From Evernia prunastri (Eukaryota > Ascomycota > Lecanoromycetes > Lecanorales > Parmeliaceae): a DNA stretch of 64,000 nucleotides. This document shows positions 31,177 to 42,042 of this stretch, in pieces; position 1 is the first letter of the stretch, and the number at the start of each line of letters is the position of its first letter. Location: contig NKYR01000127.1 of NCBI GenBank assembly GCA_003184365.1, positions 41,359 to 105,358 on the forward strand, in the 5' to 3' direction. A program made the position numbers and the translations under genes. Under the pieces are notes generated by a model, which was not told the DNA's origin, ran no database searches, and saw only the letters and a list, made by a program, of their open reading frames with translations.

Positions 31177-32271
31177 ATGCTGCATTTTTCCAAATCAATC
31201 TCTGCAATGCTCACATCTATCTTAGGGTTTCTACTTCTACTCTCGTCTGCTATTGCAACACCACCACCTCAGCTCGTCGCCCCGAGTCTCAACGTGCCAC
31301 CACCCGATAGGCCAAACACATCAGCATCAAACGCCTTGAACATATTCCGATGCTTCGATCCCGAATTCCCGCCACCGGGACCATTCTACCCCATCACATA
31401 CTCCGCATGCACCGAAACCGCCGACGAATTCATCGCAGACGCGCGGGTCGATGTGCCCTTGACCTTCAGCCGGCGGGAAAACGCCGATGTCCCGCTCCCG
31501 TGGCGAGTGCGCAGCGGGAACGCCATGATGACCCTCGACGTGCTGAACCAGGACGACGAAGACATCATGCGCATCAAAGATGTCCACGAACTCGCTCTGG
31601 CGCTGTGCAAAATGTGCGTTCGTGATTATTACAGGTGCGGCGGCACGACGCCCGTGGGACCGAAAGGGATGGTGCACATCTCGGTCTATGCGACCGGGTC
31701 AGGCACGGTGGAAGGAGGGCTACCGCAAACTTCTCGTGCCGCTGCCCGGAACCTCGAGCGTAGAGGCCCAACCGTGCTGAGTCCCTCGTTGCTCGCCAGC
31801 TTCACCACGTCTGTTCTTAGCGTTTCAGACACGGAAGACGGCGAATGCTTCAGCGAATCAGGTACCTCAGCCCGTCAACATCTCTACCCAGTCAAGTCGA
31901 TCGACTGCAAGAACGCCGCCGTTCAGATGTCGAGGCACAGGCGAGACCATGTACACATGAAATTCGGACGAAGTGCCACCGGAGACGACCTGGACTTCAA
32001 GCTCCCTTGGACCGCACGGAACAACTCTTGCATTGTGTCCGTGGACACCCTCCAGAATGACGACTCCGACAAGATTGTGCTCTGGGAAGTATACCAAACG
32101 GCCTTGGACCGAATCGAAAAATGTACGACGGGCGGAAACATCTTTGGCGGGAGGAGGGCCGTGGGACCGAAGAACGTAGTGCAAGTGTCTATATCCGGGT
32201 TTGGACCGCCGGTTCAAGGCCCCGCATCTAGTCCCATCGCAGCAGGATCGGAGGGGGGCGGAGTTGCTTGA
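31177..32271 (+). CDS. Secreted protein with two copies of an unknown domain (364 aa)
   Basis: Seen: intronless frame. The signal peptide most likely starts at the internal Met (MLTSILGFLLLLSSAIA) and is followed by a Pro-rich linker. Two halves repeat the same pattern. First copy: FRCFDPE, YPITYSACTETADEF, DVPLPWRVRSGNAMMTLDVL, DEDIMRIKDVHELALALCKMC, GPKGMVHISVYATG. Second copy: GECFSES, YPVKSIDCKNAAVQM, FKLPWTARNNSCIVSVDTL, SDKIVLWEVYQTALDRIEKC, GPKNVVQVSISGFG. Each has four or five cysteines at matching places, plausibly disulphides. I know no name for the domain. Inference: extracellular protein that arose by internal duplication. The second copy lacks nothing obvious. Confidence 0.75.
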   Translation: MLHFSKSISAMLTSILGFLLLLSSAIATPPPQLVAPSLNVPPPDRPNTSASNALNIFRCFDPEFPPPGPFYPITYSACTETADEFIADARVDVPLTFSRRENADVPLPWRVRSGNAMMTLDVLNQDDEDIMRIKDVHELALALCKMCVRDYYRCGGTTPVGPKGMVHISVYATGSGTVEGGLPQTSRAAARNLERRGPTVLSPSLLASFTTSVLSVSDTEDGECFSESGTSARQHLYPVKSIDCKNAAVQMSRHRRDHVHMKFGRSATGDDLDFKLPWTARNNSCIVSVDTLQNDDSDKIVLWEVYQTALDRIEKCTTGGNIFGGRRAVGPKNVVQVSISGFGPPVQGPASSPIAAGSEGGGVA

Positions 32272-33471
32272 GGGTGGGTAATGGGATTTTGGTGTGGTAA
32301 TCTGACAAAAAGCCTCTTTATTGACTTCACAGCGTAAGGGATCGCAAGCTGCGCGGATGTGCCAGTGAAATCCCCAGAGACCCTACCCCAGGTATCCCAG
32401 CTAAAGCTCACTTCCCAAACTTCAACCTCCACCCACTCAGTCACAGTTCCTTCCCTCGCAAACTCCCACACCCTACCCATCATCCCCCATCCCCATCCCC
32501 TTCCCCTTCCCCTTCCTCTTCCCCTCAGCCCCATTTCTCCCCCACTCTCCCTCCACCGGAGTGCGCTTTTAGATCATGGGTTTCGCGTTGGCCCGGCAGA
32601 CCCCTTGTCTTAGAATCGGAAAGAGATTGCAATGATGTCACTGTAACAGATGCACTTCTTCGCTATCTTATAGCTTATACCGCAGATGTCAATCGCATCG
32701 TCTTTCGCTCCTCGCTGGGTTGACCGGCGACTGTGAGCAACTAGTTGCTTTGTGTGGGCTTGATTTCTTTTTGGCAATGTATGAATGAACGAGGTTAACA
32801 CTACGTTGCTGTCAGCCTACGAGCTATCGCAGAGGCACCCTACATGTTCCCGCATTTCATTCTTTAGAGAAAATTTGCGTGCTTTTTGTACGCTGCAAGA
32901 CTATGAAACATAAAATGTCAATCCCTTCTCTTTGTGTTGATCGAAGTTTTTGGAAGCGAACAGACCGGCAGTTGACAGAGAATCCTTGATATAAAAGTAC
33001 GACCCCCAACACAGCGCAACATCTACTTCTTATCTCTCTTGCCCATATCCAATTTCTAAACTTGGTGTCTGGATGCTTTTGCCCAACCGTGCCTCGTGCA
33101 CGTGTTGAGTTTTCATTGTGTTACTAGTGGCTTGACGACAACACCTTTGTTATGGTCTTCCCCTTTCGTATTCTTACCTCCTAAGAGCATTATCTATTAG
33201 GCCTGTGGCCTGTTACTCAACACACTGGACCACATATCAACGAAGCAGCAGTGTTGATGGATCCCCCAACACCTTTTATATACATATACCTACATATATC
33301 CCCAGTCCATTCTCTACATTTACTTAATCTCCAGCATTTTCCACGTCTTGTTCCTAACATTCCACCATACAGTTACACCCACACTCACTATCTCACACGG
33401 AGCCTAAAGCACCTCACTATCTCACACAGAGCCCAAAGCACCATCTCCATACCACCACTACATTTACAAAA
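32272..33471. other. Intergenic, promoter of the downstream gene
   Basis: 1.2 kb with no supported gene. A TTTTATATACATATACC box at about 33274 and pyrimidine-rich sequence after it fit a core promoter and 5' leader for the frame starting at 33472. A CCCCATCCCCTTCC tract lies near 32490. Confidence 0.4.
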
Positions 33472-34369
33472 ATGGCATACACGATAGTCTCCACCGTTTC
33501 CCAGGTTGCCAGCCTCCTGGATTCAATCTCTGTTGCCACCTCCGCCTCCGACTCCGCCTCCGACTCCGCCACCTCCCCACCCTCCCTCTACTTCGACGTC
33601 GAAGGCGTCAACCTTTCCCGTCACGGCTCAATCTCCATCATCGAGCTCTACTATGACCCTCGATCTAATCAGGACGAGGCTCATACCTATCTCATCGACG
33701 TCCACACCTTGGGCTTCCTAGCTTTCAGCACGTGCGTACGGACTCGGATGCGCTCTATGCGCAATATGGCATCAATTTGGCGGGGATCATCGATCTGCAG
33801 CTGATGGAGCTGGCTAGAAGATCTAAGTACGTAAATGTCTCGAGCACACACTTTGAAGCGATTCTTGAGTACATTGTCAAAGCGCCTTTCGGGGAGCGTT
33901 TACCCTTTTTAGCTAGGCCATGCTGACTCGTGGTTTTTTTCACAGGAAGAGGACCCACCTGAAGGGGCTGGGGAATTGCATACTCCAAGATTTGGGTCTG
34001 GGAAAAGAAGAAAAGCAGACTGCAGAAGCTGTTAAATTAATGGGGAGAATACTGTTCTCTCCAGAGCTGGGCGGTAGCTACAGCGTCTTTAATCAGCGAC
34101 CAATGAGTACGGAGATAATCGACTACTGCGTACAAGACGTCGTATACCTGCCAAAACTCTTCGACAAGTACAACGGAAAGCTAGGCAATGCAGTGTGCCT
34201 GGATGCTACTCGTAGCATCTTACTATCAGCGACTGGGAGCCAAAACATATGGGCGTACCGAGTCATCGAAGCCTCCGCAGAGCGTGTGGCGCTTTCGCAG
34301 CGCGAGGATTTCGATAATAAGAAGATGGATATGAAGAAGGGACCATTTGGAATGTACGAGGATGAGTGA
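33472..34369 (+). pseudogene. DEDD-type 3'-5' exonuclease domain protein, probably broken
   Basis: Seen: the first part has SLYFDVEGVNLSRHGSISII (exonuclease motif I with Asp-Val-Glu) and HTYLIDVHTLGFLAFST. The next homologous block, VRTDSDALYAQYGINLAGII, starts at 33732 in another frame with no space for an intron; some 20-25 residues usually found between them are absent. After GTACGT at 33827 a 119-bp intron ends CACAG at 33945, and the final exon carries HLKGLGNCI, YCVQDVVYLPKLFDKY (motif III Tyr and Asp) and a Lys-rich end. Known: such domains degrade RNA or DNA from the 3' end. Inference: a small deletion with frame change has disabled the gene; an assembly error is the alternative. Confidence 0.55.
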
Positions 34370-34901
34370 GCTTCCGCGAGAACAGGGCAGCTGAGCGTGG
34401 GCGAAAGAGCACAGTCGTGGAATCTAGCGCTTTGGTATACAATTATAGCATAGAATATCTATGTACTTCTTTTATAAAGAAAATGGGTCGCGGACGTTAC
34501 CCTTAATCTGCTCGGTCCCAAATTCCCCGGTCACCCCTGTTCGCGATTTCAAAATAGTAGAGCATAATCCGCGGATATATATTGACTCGAACGGAATTCA
34601 GTCCTTTTCACGGCAGGGAGAGCGTGGAGAAGCGGCCGATGCTGGCCGTACTGTTATTTACATCGCTTGAATGACTAATTTCATGTACAAGTTAGCGCGG
34701 ATTTGAGAGTAGTCGACTTCTATGAAACCACAATTCCTCGCCATTCTCTTTGCCTCTTCCAATATTCAGACGCGACAGAAAGTCTCCGCTTCTCTCAACA
34801 ACACCATCGAAATTCTGTCAACCTTTCCACGCCAAGCTCCTCGCTTCCCTCCCTGCTCCACTGCAGCATCTCTACACCTTGTGTGACCGCTTTCCACCTG
34901 C
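34370..34901. other. Intergenic, no supported gene
   Basis: Half a kilobase between tandem plus-strand genes. Only short frames are visible; the 3' part should be the promoter and leader of the F-box-like gene at 34902. Confidence 0.35.
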
Positions 34902-36398
34902 ATGGACTCCGACAAAGCAGTTACCATGGCATTACCACAGGAAATCTTACAATTATTCTGCAAATACCTTGATCGGTCAGATCTAAGGAGCGTCCGCCTC
35001 GCATCCAAAGCACTCAACGATGCCGCCGAGATATGGCTCTTCTGTCACATATATCTTAGAAGGAACACAGACAGCTTCTGCAGGCTTCGCATGGTTTCTT
35101 CTAGCCCTCATCTCGCCAAACTTGTCAAGGCAATCACATACAGTGGAAAGATACTTTGGGAAGGGAGGGACACTAATACACATCCAATCTTCAAGGACTG
35201 GTGCGGTCTGTATCTCCAACAAGGCTTGCAAGCGCTCTGCAAAGAAGATGAAGACATACTATGCGCGCTCGTATTGGAAGAGAGGAATCCTTACTACCTA
35301 AAGTGGCGTGAACATCTTCACAAGCAGATGCTCATGCGGAGACCAGGCCTGGAGAAAGAGCTTTTGGAAGTAGCTTTCAGGAAGCTATCTCAGCTTGAGG
35401 AAATATGTTTTGGTCCTGGCGACATCCGTTTGTCTAGCGTGGTCACATCAACAGCACCAAAGCACTTTAGCTCTCTTGGACGAGAGATGTTGGTCGAACC
35501 TACTCATCGTCCAGGATATCGAGTACACCATGAGCAATTTACGGCTATGATGGCGGCCGCTAACAAGTACCAAAAAGAGATCAAGGTGATCAAAGCTCTT
35601 GATCTAGGATGGAACACTTTTGAACAAGGCCCTGAAGTCTTAGAGATGATGATAGCGAGCATGAGGTGCTGTGAACATTTCCTAGTGAAAATTCTGAGTC
35701 ACCGTCGGAGAGCTAACGGCGATGTGGGAATCCGTTTGATGGCATGCCACGCACCACATCTTCAGACCCTCGAGCTTTTCCTTCCTGGGATCTCATGCCA
35801 ACGTTGGCAGAAAGCCACCGAGCTATCTCGACTCTTCGACCCTCAGGTTCGCTGGCCACATCTGAAAAGACTCCAGCTGCACGGACTCTCAGCCACCGAA
35901 GCACAACTGAAAAGCCTTCTCCTGGCTCATGCCACCTCATTGCAATCCCTCTCTCTGTCTTGTATAGTCTTGAAGCCATTTAGGTCAGAAGGAGGGATCC
36001 ATCACAGCTCCTGGGTTGAAATGGTTTTGTTTCTTCGAGAGTCTTTATATCTCCATAAGATGCAGTTCGAACATGCTCTGACCACCGGGGGATGTGAGAA
36101 TTGGAGAATCTACGAGCCTACGATGGAGTACGACCAAGGTACACCATCTGTAAGAGGAGACTTGACCTTCAAGAGCCGTGTGGAGCGTTACGTGGAAGTT
36201 GGTGGCGAGTTCCCGTTTCCTTGGCCCACCAAAATAACGGAGCTTCTTTGGCGGGACTTACTATTAGATTTTCGACCGAATCTCGACGAGACTTGGTCCT
36301 TTCATGAAAGCGAACCTTCAGACCTACATCTAGTCCATGATCGCCCTTTTGCGAATCAGTCGCCTCTGCTCCCTGCTCACGTAACGTGGCCACCGTAA
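34902..36398 (+). CDS. F-box-like protein (498 aa)
   Basis: Seen: intronless frame beginning with an F-box-like segment at residues 10-50, MALPQEILQLFCKYLDRSDL then RSVRLASKALNDAAEIWLF. The remainder alternates Leu-rich helical stretches (APHLQTLELFLPG, WPHLKRLQLHGLS, TSLQSLSLSCIVL) that look like degenerate leucine-rich repeats at about 290-365. Known: F-box plus leucine-rich repeats is the usual build of SCF ubiquitin-ligase substrate adaptors. The target is unknown. Not closely related by eye to the F-box-like gene at 2630. Confidence 0.8.
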   Translation: MDSDKAVTMALPQEILQLFCKYLDRSDLRSVRLASKALNDAAEIWLFCHIYLRRNTDSFCRLRMVSSSPHLAKLVKAITYSGKILWEGRDTNTHPIFKDWCGLYLQQGLQALCKEDEDILCALVLEERNPYYLKWREHLHKQMLMRRPGLEKELLEVAFRKLSQLEEICFGPGDIRLSSVVTSTAPKHFSSLGREMLVEPTHRPGYRVHHEQFTAMMAAANKYQKEIKVIKALDLGWNTFEQGPEVLEMMIASMRCCEHFLVKILSHRRRANGDVGIRLMACHAPHLQTLELFLPGISCQRWQKATELSRLFDPQVRWPHLKRLQLHGLSATEAQLKSLLLAHATSLQSLSLSCIVLKPFRSEGGIHHSSWVEMVLFLRESLYLHKMQFEHALTTGGCENWRIYEPTMEYDQGTPSVRGDLTFKSRVERYVEVGGEFPFPWPTKITELLWRDLLLDFRPNLDETWSFHESEPSDLHLVHDRPFANQSPLLPAHVTWPP

Positions 36399-38167
36399 GA
36401 TAAGGAGAGGGTGGGAATGTTAGAATGCTTGTTTGGAATCTGGTCCCGCAGTGTCAGGCTTTGGAATACTGCAGGGCGAGAGTCACGGTTGACCATGATT
36501 CCGGACAAGCCTTGATGGCTCTTACAATAATGATTTCACTTGGAGATTTTTGAGTTCAGCTGCTTGCGATGTCGTCTCTTGATCTGCGCTAGAAGCTGTG
36601 AGGTCTTGCATGCTTGCTCATCTATTGTTTGTATCTAATTGAACATCTTGATCTTAGGAGAAGAAAGTACAGTCATCCGCTTATGTTCCTAGCGTATTTA
36701 GTATAACAATTCGGCGTCGAACGCTTGCTACCATTCCCACTCCCAGAAACGATTGTCGCGCTACTTGAACTTCGCAAAAACCGGCCTTCCAGATCACTGA
36801 TTTTCCTACACGTCCACTAGAGACCCCAAAAGAAAAGGCCGCGGCGGTTTCGGCCCCATCAAGTCTCTACGCATATATGGACCGCACCTTTACTCACCGT
36901 AGCAAAAATTGACGGAGTCACCGTCTCATGACCAGCAGCGCAATGTCCAACAATGCAGCCATTTCGCAAAGTTTCCAAAAATGGAAAGCGCAAAACTAAT
37001 GCAGAGCAGTACGGTCTTGAGCCGAAGCCCCATTGCTTTCAACATGCACCGTCCGTTCATTTTGAATAGCATACTCTTGCGTGGGTGCTAGCTCGATAGA
37101 GGCGTGGTCGCCGCCAGCTCTCAATTGGCTGATCTTTTGGTCAGAGCAGACACCGTTCTCGATCAAGTCTTGCGATCGTATACACACTTTTTCGATACAG
37201 CTACACCCCCACAGAGCAATATTTGCGCCAAAATGGAGGTGATGTATTTTCTGAATGCAGGTCAAAGACGCTGTAAGTTTAAATCGTTTCTCCAGAAGCA
37301 CGGATTCGACTGAGAGATTTTCTTCCCATGCAGATGACACCTATGATTTGTCAAAGCAACCCCGAGGTTTTCCCCACCTTGTGTCCGCACAATCAATAAA
37401 CGGCTCCGATTGCTCTCCAAACGCCGATGGACCTCGTAGCAAGTAGGCGCTGCCCTTGCCATTCTACCTCGGTTGTTAATACTTCGGGAACCCGCAGAGG
37501 ATTCGCTGTCTCTCCGGCCTATCATTCCAATACCTTTCGCGCGCAATACGTGTGCATCATTGTTTGTGTGTTTTATCCCACCAGCCTCAAGTCTTGGAGG
37601 GATTTCTGTTATTAAGTATCCTTGCTCGCTCCTGTTACCCAACTTGTTCTGTCATTGCTTGCTCGACTTCATGGATGCTGGTCATAAATATATGTATATA
37701 CACTACGGGCTTGTCTACGGATGGAGTCTGCTTTGGGGTTTTGGCAATGTGTTAAAGCCAAATCTGCGAGCGCACGGATATGACTGCTTTAGTTGTTTAG
37801 AGCGGGCGATCGATTTTCTTGCAGTCGCTTAACATAACGCCATGGACAACGGCTCCGACTCCTCTCTGGTTGAAAGTGTTAAGCGATTTTCTCCGATGCA
37901 GGTGAGATTCCTTCGCACCAAAATTGCGGATGCTGATGGGACCTAGTAAGAATACCGGAGACCTTCAAACTATATTCAAGAAACCCATGCGTTCCATAAA
38001 GACCCTAATTCTGGTATATCCTGCTGCGATCAACTTTCTCCTCTACCTTTCCATCCGCTGTCGCAAAGTATTGTGGTCATTTCATAATCCTCAGCACGCT
38101 ATCAACACTAGGTTCTTTCGCTTTCCATACCCACGCCCACGAAGACTAGAGCCAGTCAACTGCGGAC
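36399..38167. other. Intergenic, no supported gene
   Basis: 1.8 kb of ordinary composition with several short frames on both strands and no motif, signal peptide or splice-consistent pair that I can defend. Confidence 0.4.
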
Positions 38168-39910
38168 ATGGGGGTTCTCTACGGAACTGCTTTTGAGCGA
38201 AGATTCCCACTACGACCCAAGGTTGTCTCACCGCCGGGGCAGGTTACTGATCCTCTCAATCTTGATTTGTACGCTACAAATCCAAAAACCGAGCATGGCG
38301 CCGATAGCGAGTCTGCTGAATCGTCTCAAGACCCCGACTCAGTACCGCCGCAGCCTGACTCTAGGACTCCCGAGAGCGGCAACTTTGAGCGTGTCGCAGA
38401 AGTTGGTGAGGAGTCTGCCAGATTTCACAAATCAAGTGCTGCGTCTTCACTAGTATCACCGACACCCCAATCCATCACTTCCAGAAAGCTCGGCCCCAAT
38501 GCGGTCGGCACTGCAATTAGATGGTCAGACGTGGTTGCTCGTGGTTCGGAAGCCTTTTCGCCAAAACCCACAACCAGCGCTTCAATAAGAAGCCAAGTCT
38601 CAGAACCCAAGGCTGTGAAGACTACTGGAATAATTGAATCCTTCAGTATCCTGCATGCCATCATGGAAGTCACGGACATTTTGGATGCGCTGATGTTGAA
38701 CTGTCCGGACTTTTCAACTCTGTTCTCACTTGTTGTTTCATGCAAGGCTGCGAGAAAAGCGTTTGAGGATCATTCTCAGGGAATCATCAACGCCATGCTC
38801 AACCGAATGCCAGAAGAATTTCAACACCTGACATGTGCACTCATAGCTAGCAGAGAATCACAGTCTCGGAGTTTCAGGTCAATTAGAAGGCTCATGCAGA
38901 CTTGGCTGACGATCAAACCTAGGCCGATGATGGCCCAATTTTTCAATCCTCTTCCGACACTGCGAAACTTAGCCCGCGTATTCGGTGCCATCGATCTGTC
39001 CACGGACGTGATTGCGAATAACTGCGTCGAGAATCTCAAGGACTACAAGACTGTGATAGCTTCTCGAGAGGGTCTCAATTACCAGCATATGCTCGACCAG
39101 ACTGAATGGTCGGACATCCCCGACGACACAGAGTTGAGAATTCCGGACCTTCCATCTCCGAGTGACGAGCTCCAAGGGATCAGCCACCCGCTGAACGACA
39201 GCGAGATATACCGCATCAAGCGCGCACTCCTTCGCTACGAATTGTTTTGCTCTTTATTTCACTTGGGGCCTGATAAGTATTTCGACACGCGTCATCACCC
39301 AAATCGTCACCACCACATTCCTGATACCAGCCGTCGTCGCACCTTCCACCCCGAACAAGTGGTCTTCTTCCAGCGCTACGTCAATCCCTGGGAGATAGGC
39401 GAGATGGCTGTTATCACGCAGTTCGTGTTCGATGTCGTTCGGAACGCATTCTTCAGCACATACAAGAGCATGCGTTACAGGGAAGCTTCCAAGTCATGGT
39501 TCACACCCTACAACAACAGGCACCACGGCAATACCCGACACGATGATCATGAAGAAGCCGCCGACGAGTTCTACAATAATCTCGTGTGGTATAGCAGTCA
39601 GGGGTTGGGGATGATCCGAGGCATATACGACGACAGAAAGCTTACTTACGATGATTTGACAGAGAAATATGGGCCCACTCGTTATCGGATCGCTGAGTTC
39701 TTCCTACCGTTCGGGAAGGTCGCACATCGATATCCGCGCTTCGGCAGGATCGCCGGTGCGCCCTGGAGACCAAAGCAGCGATGGCAGGATGCGCCGGGGA
39801 TGGAGCTGCCGAGCAAAGGATGGCTCGGCAAGAATCCGACACATGATGAGGCGTACTGGGGAGAGAAATGGACGCGGAAGATCGGGTTGTTCATCTGGGA
39901 CAGAGAATAG
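38168..39910 (+). CDS. Large hypothetical protein with F-box-like core (580 aa)
   Basis: Seen: intronless frame. Residues 1-155 are Ser/Pro/Glu-rich and disordered in character. Around 160-210 lies IMEVTDILDALMLNCPDFST followed by LFSLVVSCKAARKAFEDHSQ, a pattern like the divergent F-box of fungal proteins (hydrophobic helix, Asp-Phe/Leu, Ser-Cys-Lys). The C-terminal half is rich in Tyr, Trp, Arg and His with no domain I recognise (QRYVNPWEIGEMAVITQFVF, YSSQGLGMIRGIYDDRKLTY). Inference: fungus-specific F-box-like protein family. An alternative start further downstream is possible because the first residues carry no motif. Confidence 0.65.
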   Translation: MGVLYGTAFERRFPLRPKVVSPPGQVTDPLNLDLYATNPKTEHGADSESAESSQDPDSVPPQPDSRTPESGNFERVAEVGEESARFHKSSAASSLVSPTPQSITSRKLGPNAVGTAIRWSDVVARGSEAFSPKPTTSASIRSQVSEPKAVKTTGIIESFSILHAIMEVTDILDALMLNCPDFSTLFSLVVSCKAARKAFEDHSQGIINAMLNRMPEEFQHLTCALIASRESQSRSFRSIRRLMQTWLTIKPRPMMAQFFNPLPTLRNLARVFGAIDLSTDVIANNCVENLKDYKTVIASREGLNYQHMLDQTEWSDIPDDTELRIPDLPSPSDELQGISHPLNDSEIYRIKRALLRYELFCSLFHLGPDKYFDTRHHPNRHHHIPDTSRRRTFHPEQVVFFQRYVNPWEIGEMAVITQFVFDVVRNAFFSTYKSMRYREASKSWFTPYNNRHHGNTRHDDHEEAADEFYNNLVWYSSQGLGMIRGIYDDRKLTYDDLTEKYGPTRYRIAEFFLPFGKVAHRYPRFGRIAGAPWRPKQRWQDAPGMELPSKGWLGKNPTHDEAYWGEKWTRKIGLFIWDRE

Positions 39911-40128
39911 GCAACGAATGTATTTGAGAACTTGGCGGAGAGGTGGGACTGATCAGCATGAGACGGGCGGCGAGCGGGTTTCTCATATGTGCTCGAGCTT
40001 CGAGATTAATATATCATGAACCTTTGTGCACACCGTGATCACAGGCAACATCCAATATACCTTTACCAAATTTGACCACGAGCTCTAAGCTATGCATTGA
40101 CAAGATCTCGATCCCCGTTAAATTTGTA

Positions 40129-40240
40129 CCACTCTGTGGGCTGAGCAGTCACACCCTTCGGAAAGCGCACCCCCGCTGCTGTTTCCGAGTGCTTTGGCCC
40201 TCCTCCGGGCAAGGGTGTGACTTACCAGTCCACAAAGTGA
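40129..40240. mobile_element. 112-bp MITE-like element, relative of the one at 28325
   Basis: Seen: left end CCACTCTGTGGGCTGAGCAG then TCACACCC; right end, reverse-complemented, TCACTTTGTGGACTGGTAAG then TCACACCC. The ends are about 28 bp and share GTAAGTCACACCC with the copy at 28325. A TA precedes the left end; the right flank has TG instead, so one target site is altered. Confidence 0.5.
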
Positions 40241-40961
40241 TGATTTCGATGAGCATCTAAGGACCTAGAGGAGCAACTTTCTCTCCATACGTAGCCACAT
40301 GTTTGCCAAGAGACCCGAGCCGTCTTCGGCCTGTTCCAACAACAAGTTAAAGATTTTATGGTAGCTACAGTGCCATGGCGACCTGGGAGGGAACAGCCAT
40401 GGCCCATGCGGCCGTTTGTGGGTCTGGTTTAGGCTCTATATCAATAGGCCTCGCAGACCCCATGGTCGATAGGGTTGGGATTGCGAGGTATTCAAGCATC
40501 AGAGGCTGTGCCTGCCAAGAGCGATAGGAGACAAGTGAGGCCGGGGGGGAGGTACATTGTCCACATATGACAAAGTGAAGTATACTTGACTACCCTTCAT
40601 TGAACACCATGACCAGTCTGAGTACCTTTCTCATGTCTAGAAGCTATGCTTGTGTCCTTTGTTCTGCATCCATAGTCACTACTGGCCGTGGATGCACTCT
40701 CACCTCAGTTCCTCAATTCCTTAGACGAAGAAAGAGACTACTATCTCGAGGTACCAGATAACCCTATTACCTGTCTATTATGGGTAGATAGAACAACGCT
40801 AAATTACCTACAGCTAAGAGGCCGCGTCAGATAAAGACTGACACCGACTCGCTCTTCCATGCCAAATACCAGTGTACCCTGAGCTTCATCCTATCGCCCT
40901 TGACCCTCAATCCCTCTGTTTCCATTCCCAATACAAGACTAGCCAATAAGCCGAAAGAAAT

Positions 40962-41113
40962 TGTCAAAATTTGGGTTCTCAGCTATGACCTTTGCGCATG
41001 TCGGCTATATCACCAAATTTCTATGGGGTCAAAGACATCCCCCAGGAGATTCTGAGGTAGAATAATTCAAGCAATCTACACATCATTCTTGCTACATACC
41101 TGAAATCTTGACA
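40962..41113 (+). repeat. 5' LTR of the gag-only element
   Basis: Seen: starts TGTCAAAATTTGG and ends GAAATCTTGACA. It is followed at 41114 by GGTTATGAGCCC, complementary to the anticodon arm of initiator tRNA-Met, the internal priming site known for Copia-type elements. Confidence 0.8.
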
Positions 41114-41157
41114 GGTTATGAGCCCGGGCTTGACGCTTAGGGTATCACCACATTATC

Positions 41158-42042
41158 ATGGCCTCCGAATCATCCTCGTTCAAGTCACCCATTCCACAGC
41201 TTACGGACGACAACTACCCTGAATGGCTTGTTGACATCAAGGCATTACTACGCAAACAGAAGCTATGGAAGTATACGCAAGAGCCCCCCCCAGAATCACT
41301 AAGCAATGCAGCCCTAGCCAAGTGGAAGGAGTCGTCTACAGATGCTGCCGACGTTATAACGCCCACCGTCAGTGGTCCCGCGAAGAAAAAGGTTCAGACC
41401 AATGCATTCGACTGTGGCTTCACCATGATGACTGAATTGGCCACTATTTATGCTCCCAAGGGTGATGCCGAATTTATGCGATTGACTCGGGAGTACTACT
41501 CGCTACGATTCGAAGAGTTTGACTCTATGACTCATTATCTTACTCACATCAAGACTCTGGAAGAGCGTATTCGCAAAACCAATGTGGTTCTCGACGACGA
41601 TAAGCGGACTTTGGTGTGCCTTGGTATGACTCTCCCTGAAGAATATCAGTATTTCACCAAAATCTGGACTGTGACCCCGGGGATGACTGCCGACAAAGCG
41701 AGGAATATGCTTCTGGAGGAGGAGAGACGCCGAAAGGCTCTGGATCCTGGTGCCATGGGGATAGGGACCGTGGGGCTTGTGGCAAGGACCAGATACGAGA
41801 AAGCCAAACGAGAGAAATTCCCTGAGACTTATCAAGAGGGGGGTCAGCGTCGCAACGTGCAATGTTGTCGCTGTGGGAAGCCTCATGAGGATGAAATTTG
41901 CTGGAGGTTGCATCCGGAGTTGGCCCCAGAATGGTTACAGGAACGATGGACCATTGAGAAGAGATCTCGAAAGCGGAAATGGGAAGAGTTGCAGCAGCAA
42001 GGTGACGGTCCAGATGAGAAGGAGGCATTCGTCAACTTGTGA
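41158..42042 (+). CDS. Copia-type Gag polyprotein (294 aa)
   Basis: Seen: an N-terminal LTDDNYPEWLVDIKALLRKQ then LWKYTQEPP (the typical start of Copia gag, where the Asn-Tyr-x-x-Trp motif is conserved), a helical middle with EYYSLRFEEFDSMTHYLTHI, and a C-terminal knuckle CCRCGKPHEDEICWRLHPE, which has the Cys-x2-Cys...His...Cys spacing altered compared with a standard CCHC. A basic tail, KRSRKRKWEEL, follows. Known: Gag forms virus-like particles and binds element RNA. The frame is intact, so the product could package its own RNA using enzymes from an autonomous relative. Confidence 0.8.
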   Translation: MASESSSFKSPIPQLTDDNYPEWLVDIKALLRKQKLWKYTQEPPPESLSNAALAKWKESSTDAADVITPTVSGPAKKKVQTNAFDCGFTMMTELATIYAPKGDAEFMRLTREYYSLRFEEFDSMTHYLTHIKTLEERIRKTNVVLDDDKRTLVCLGMTLPEEYQYFTKIWTVTPGMTADKARNMLLEEERRRKALDPGAMGIGTVGLVARTRYEKAKREKFPETYQEGGQRRNVQCCRCGKPHEDEICWRLHPELAPEWLQERWTIEKRSRKRKWEELQQQGDGPDEKEAFVNL

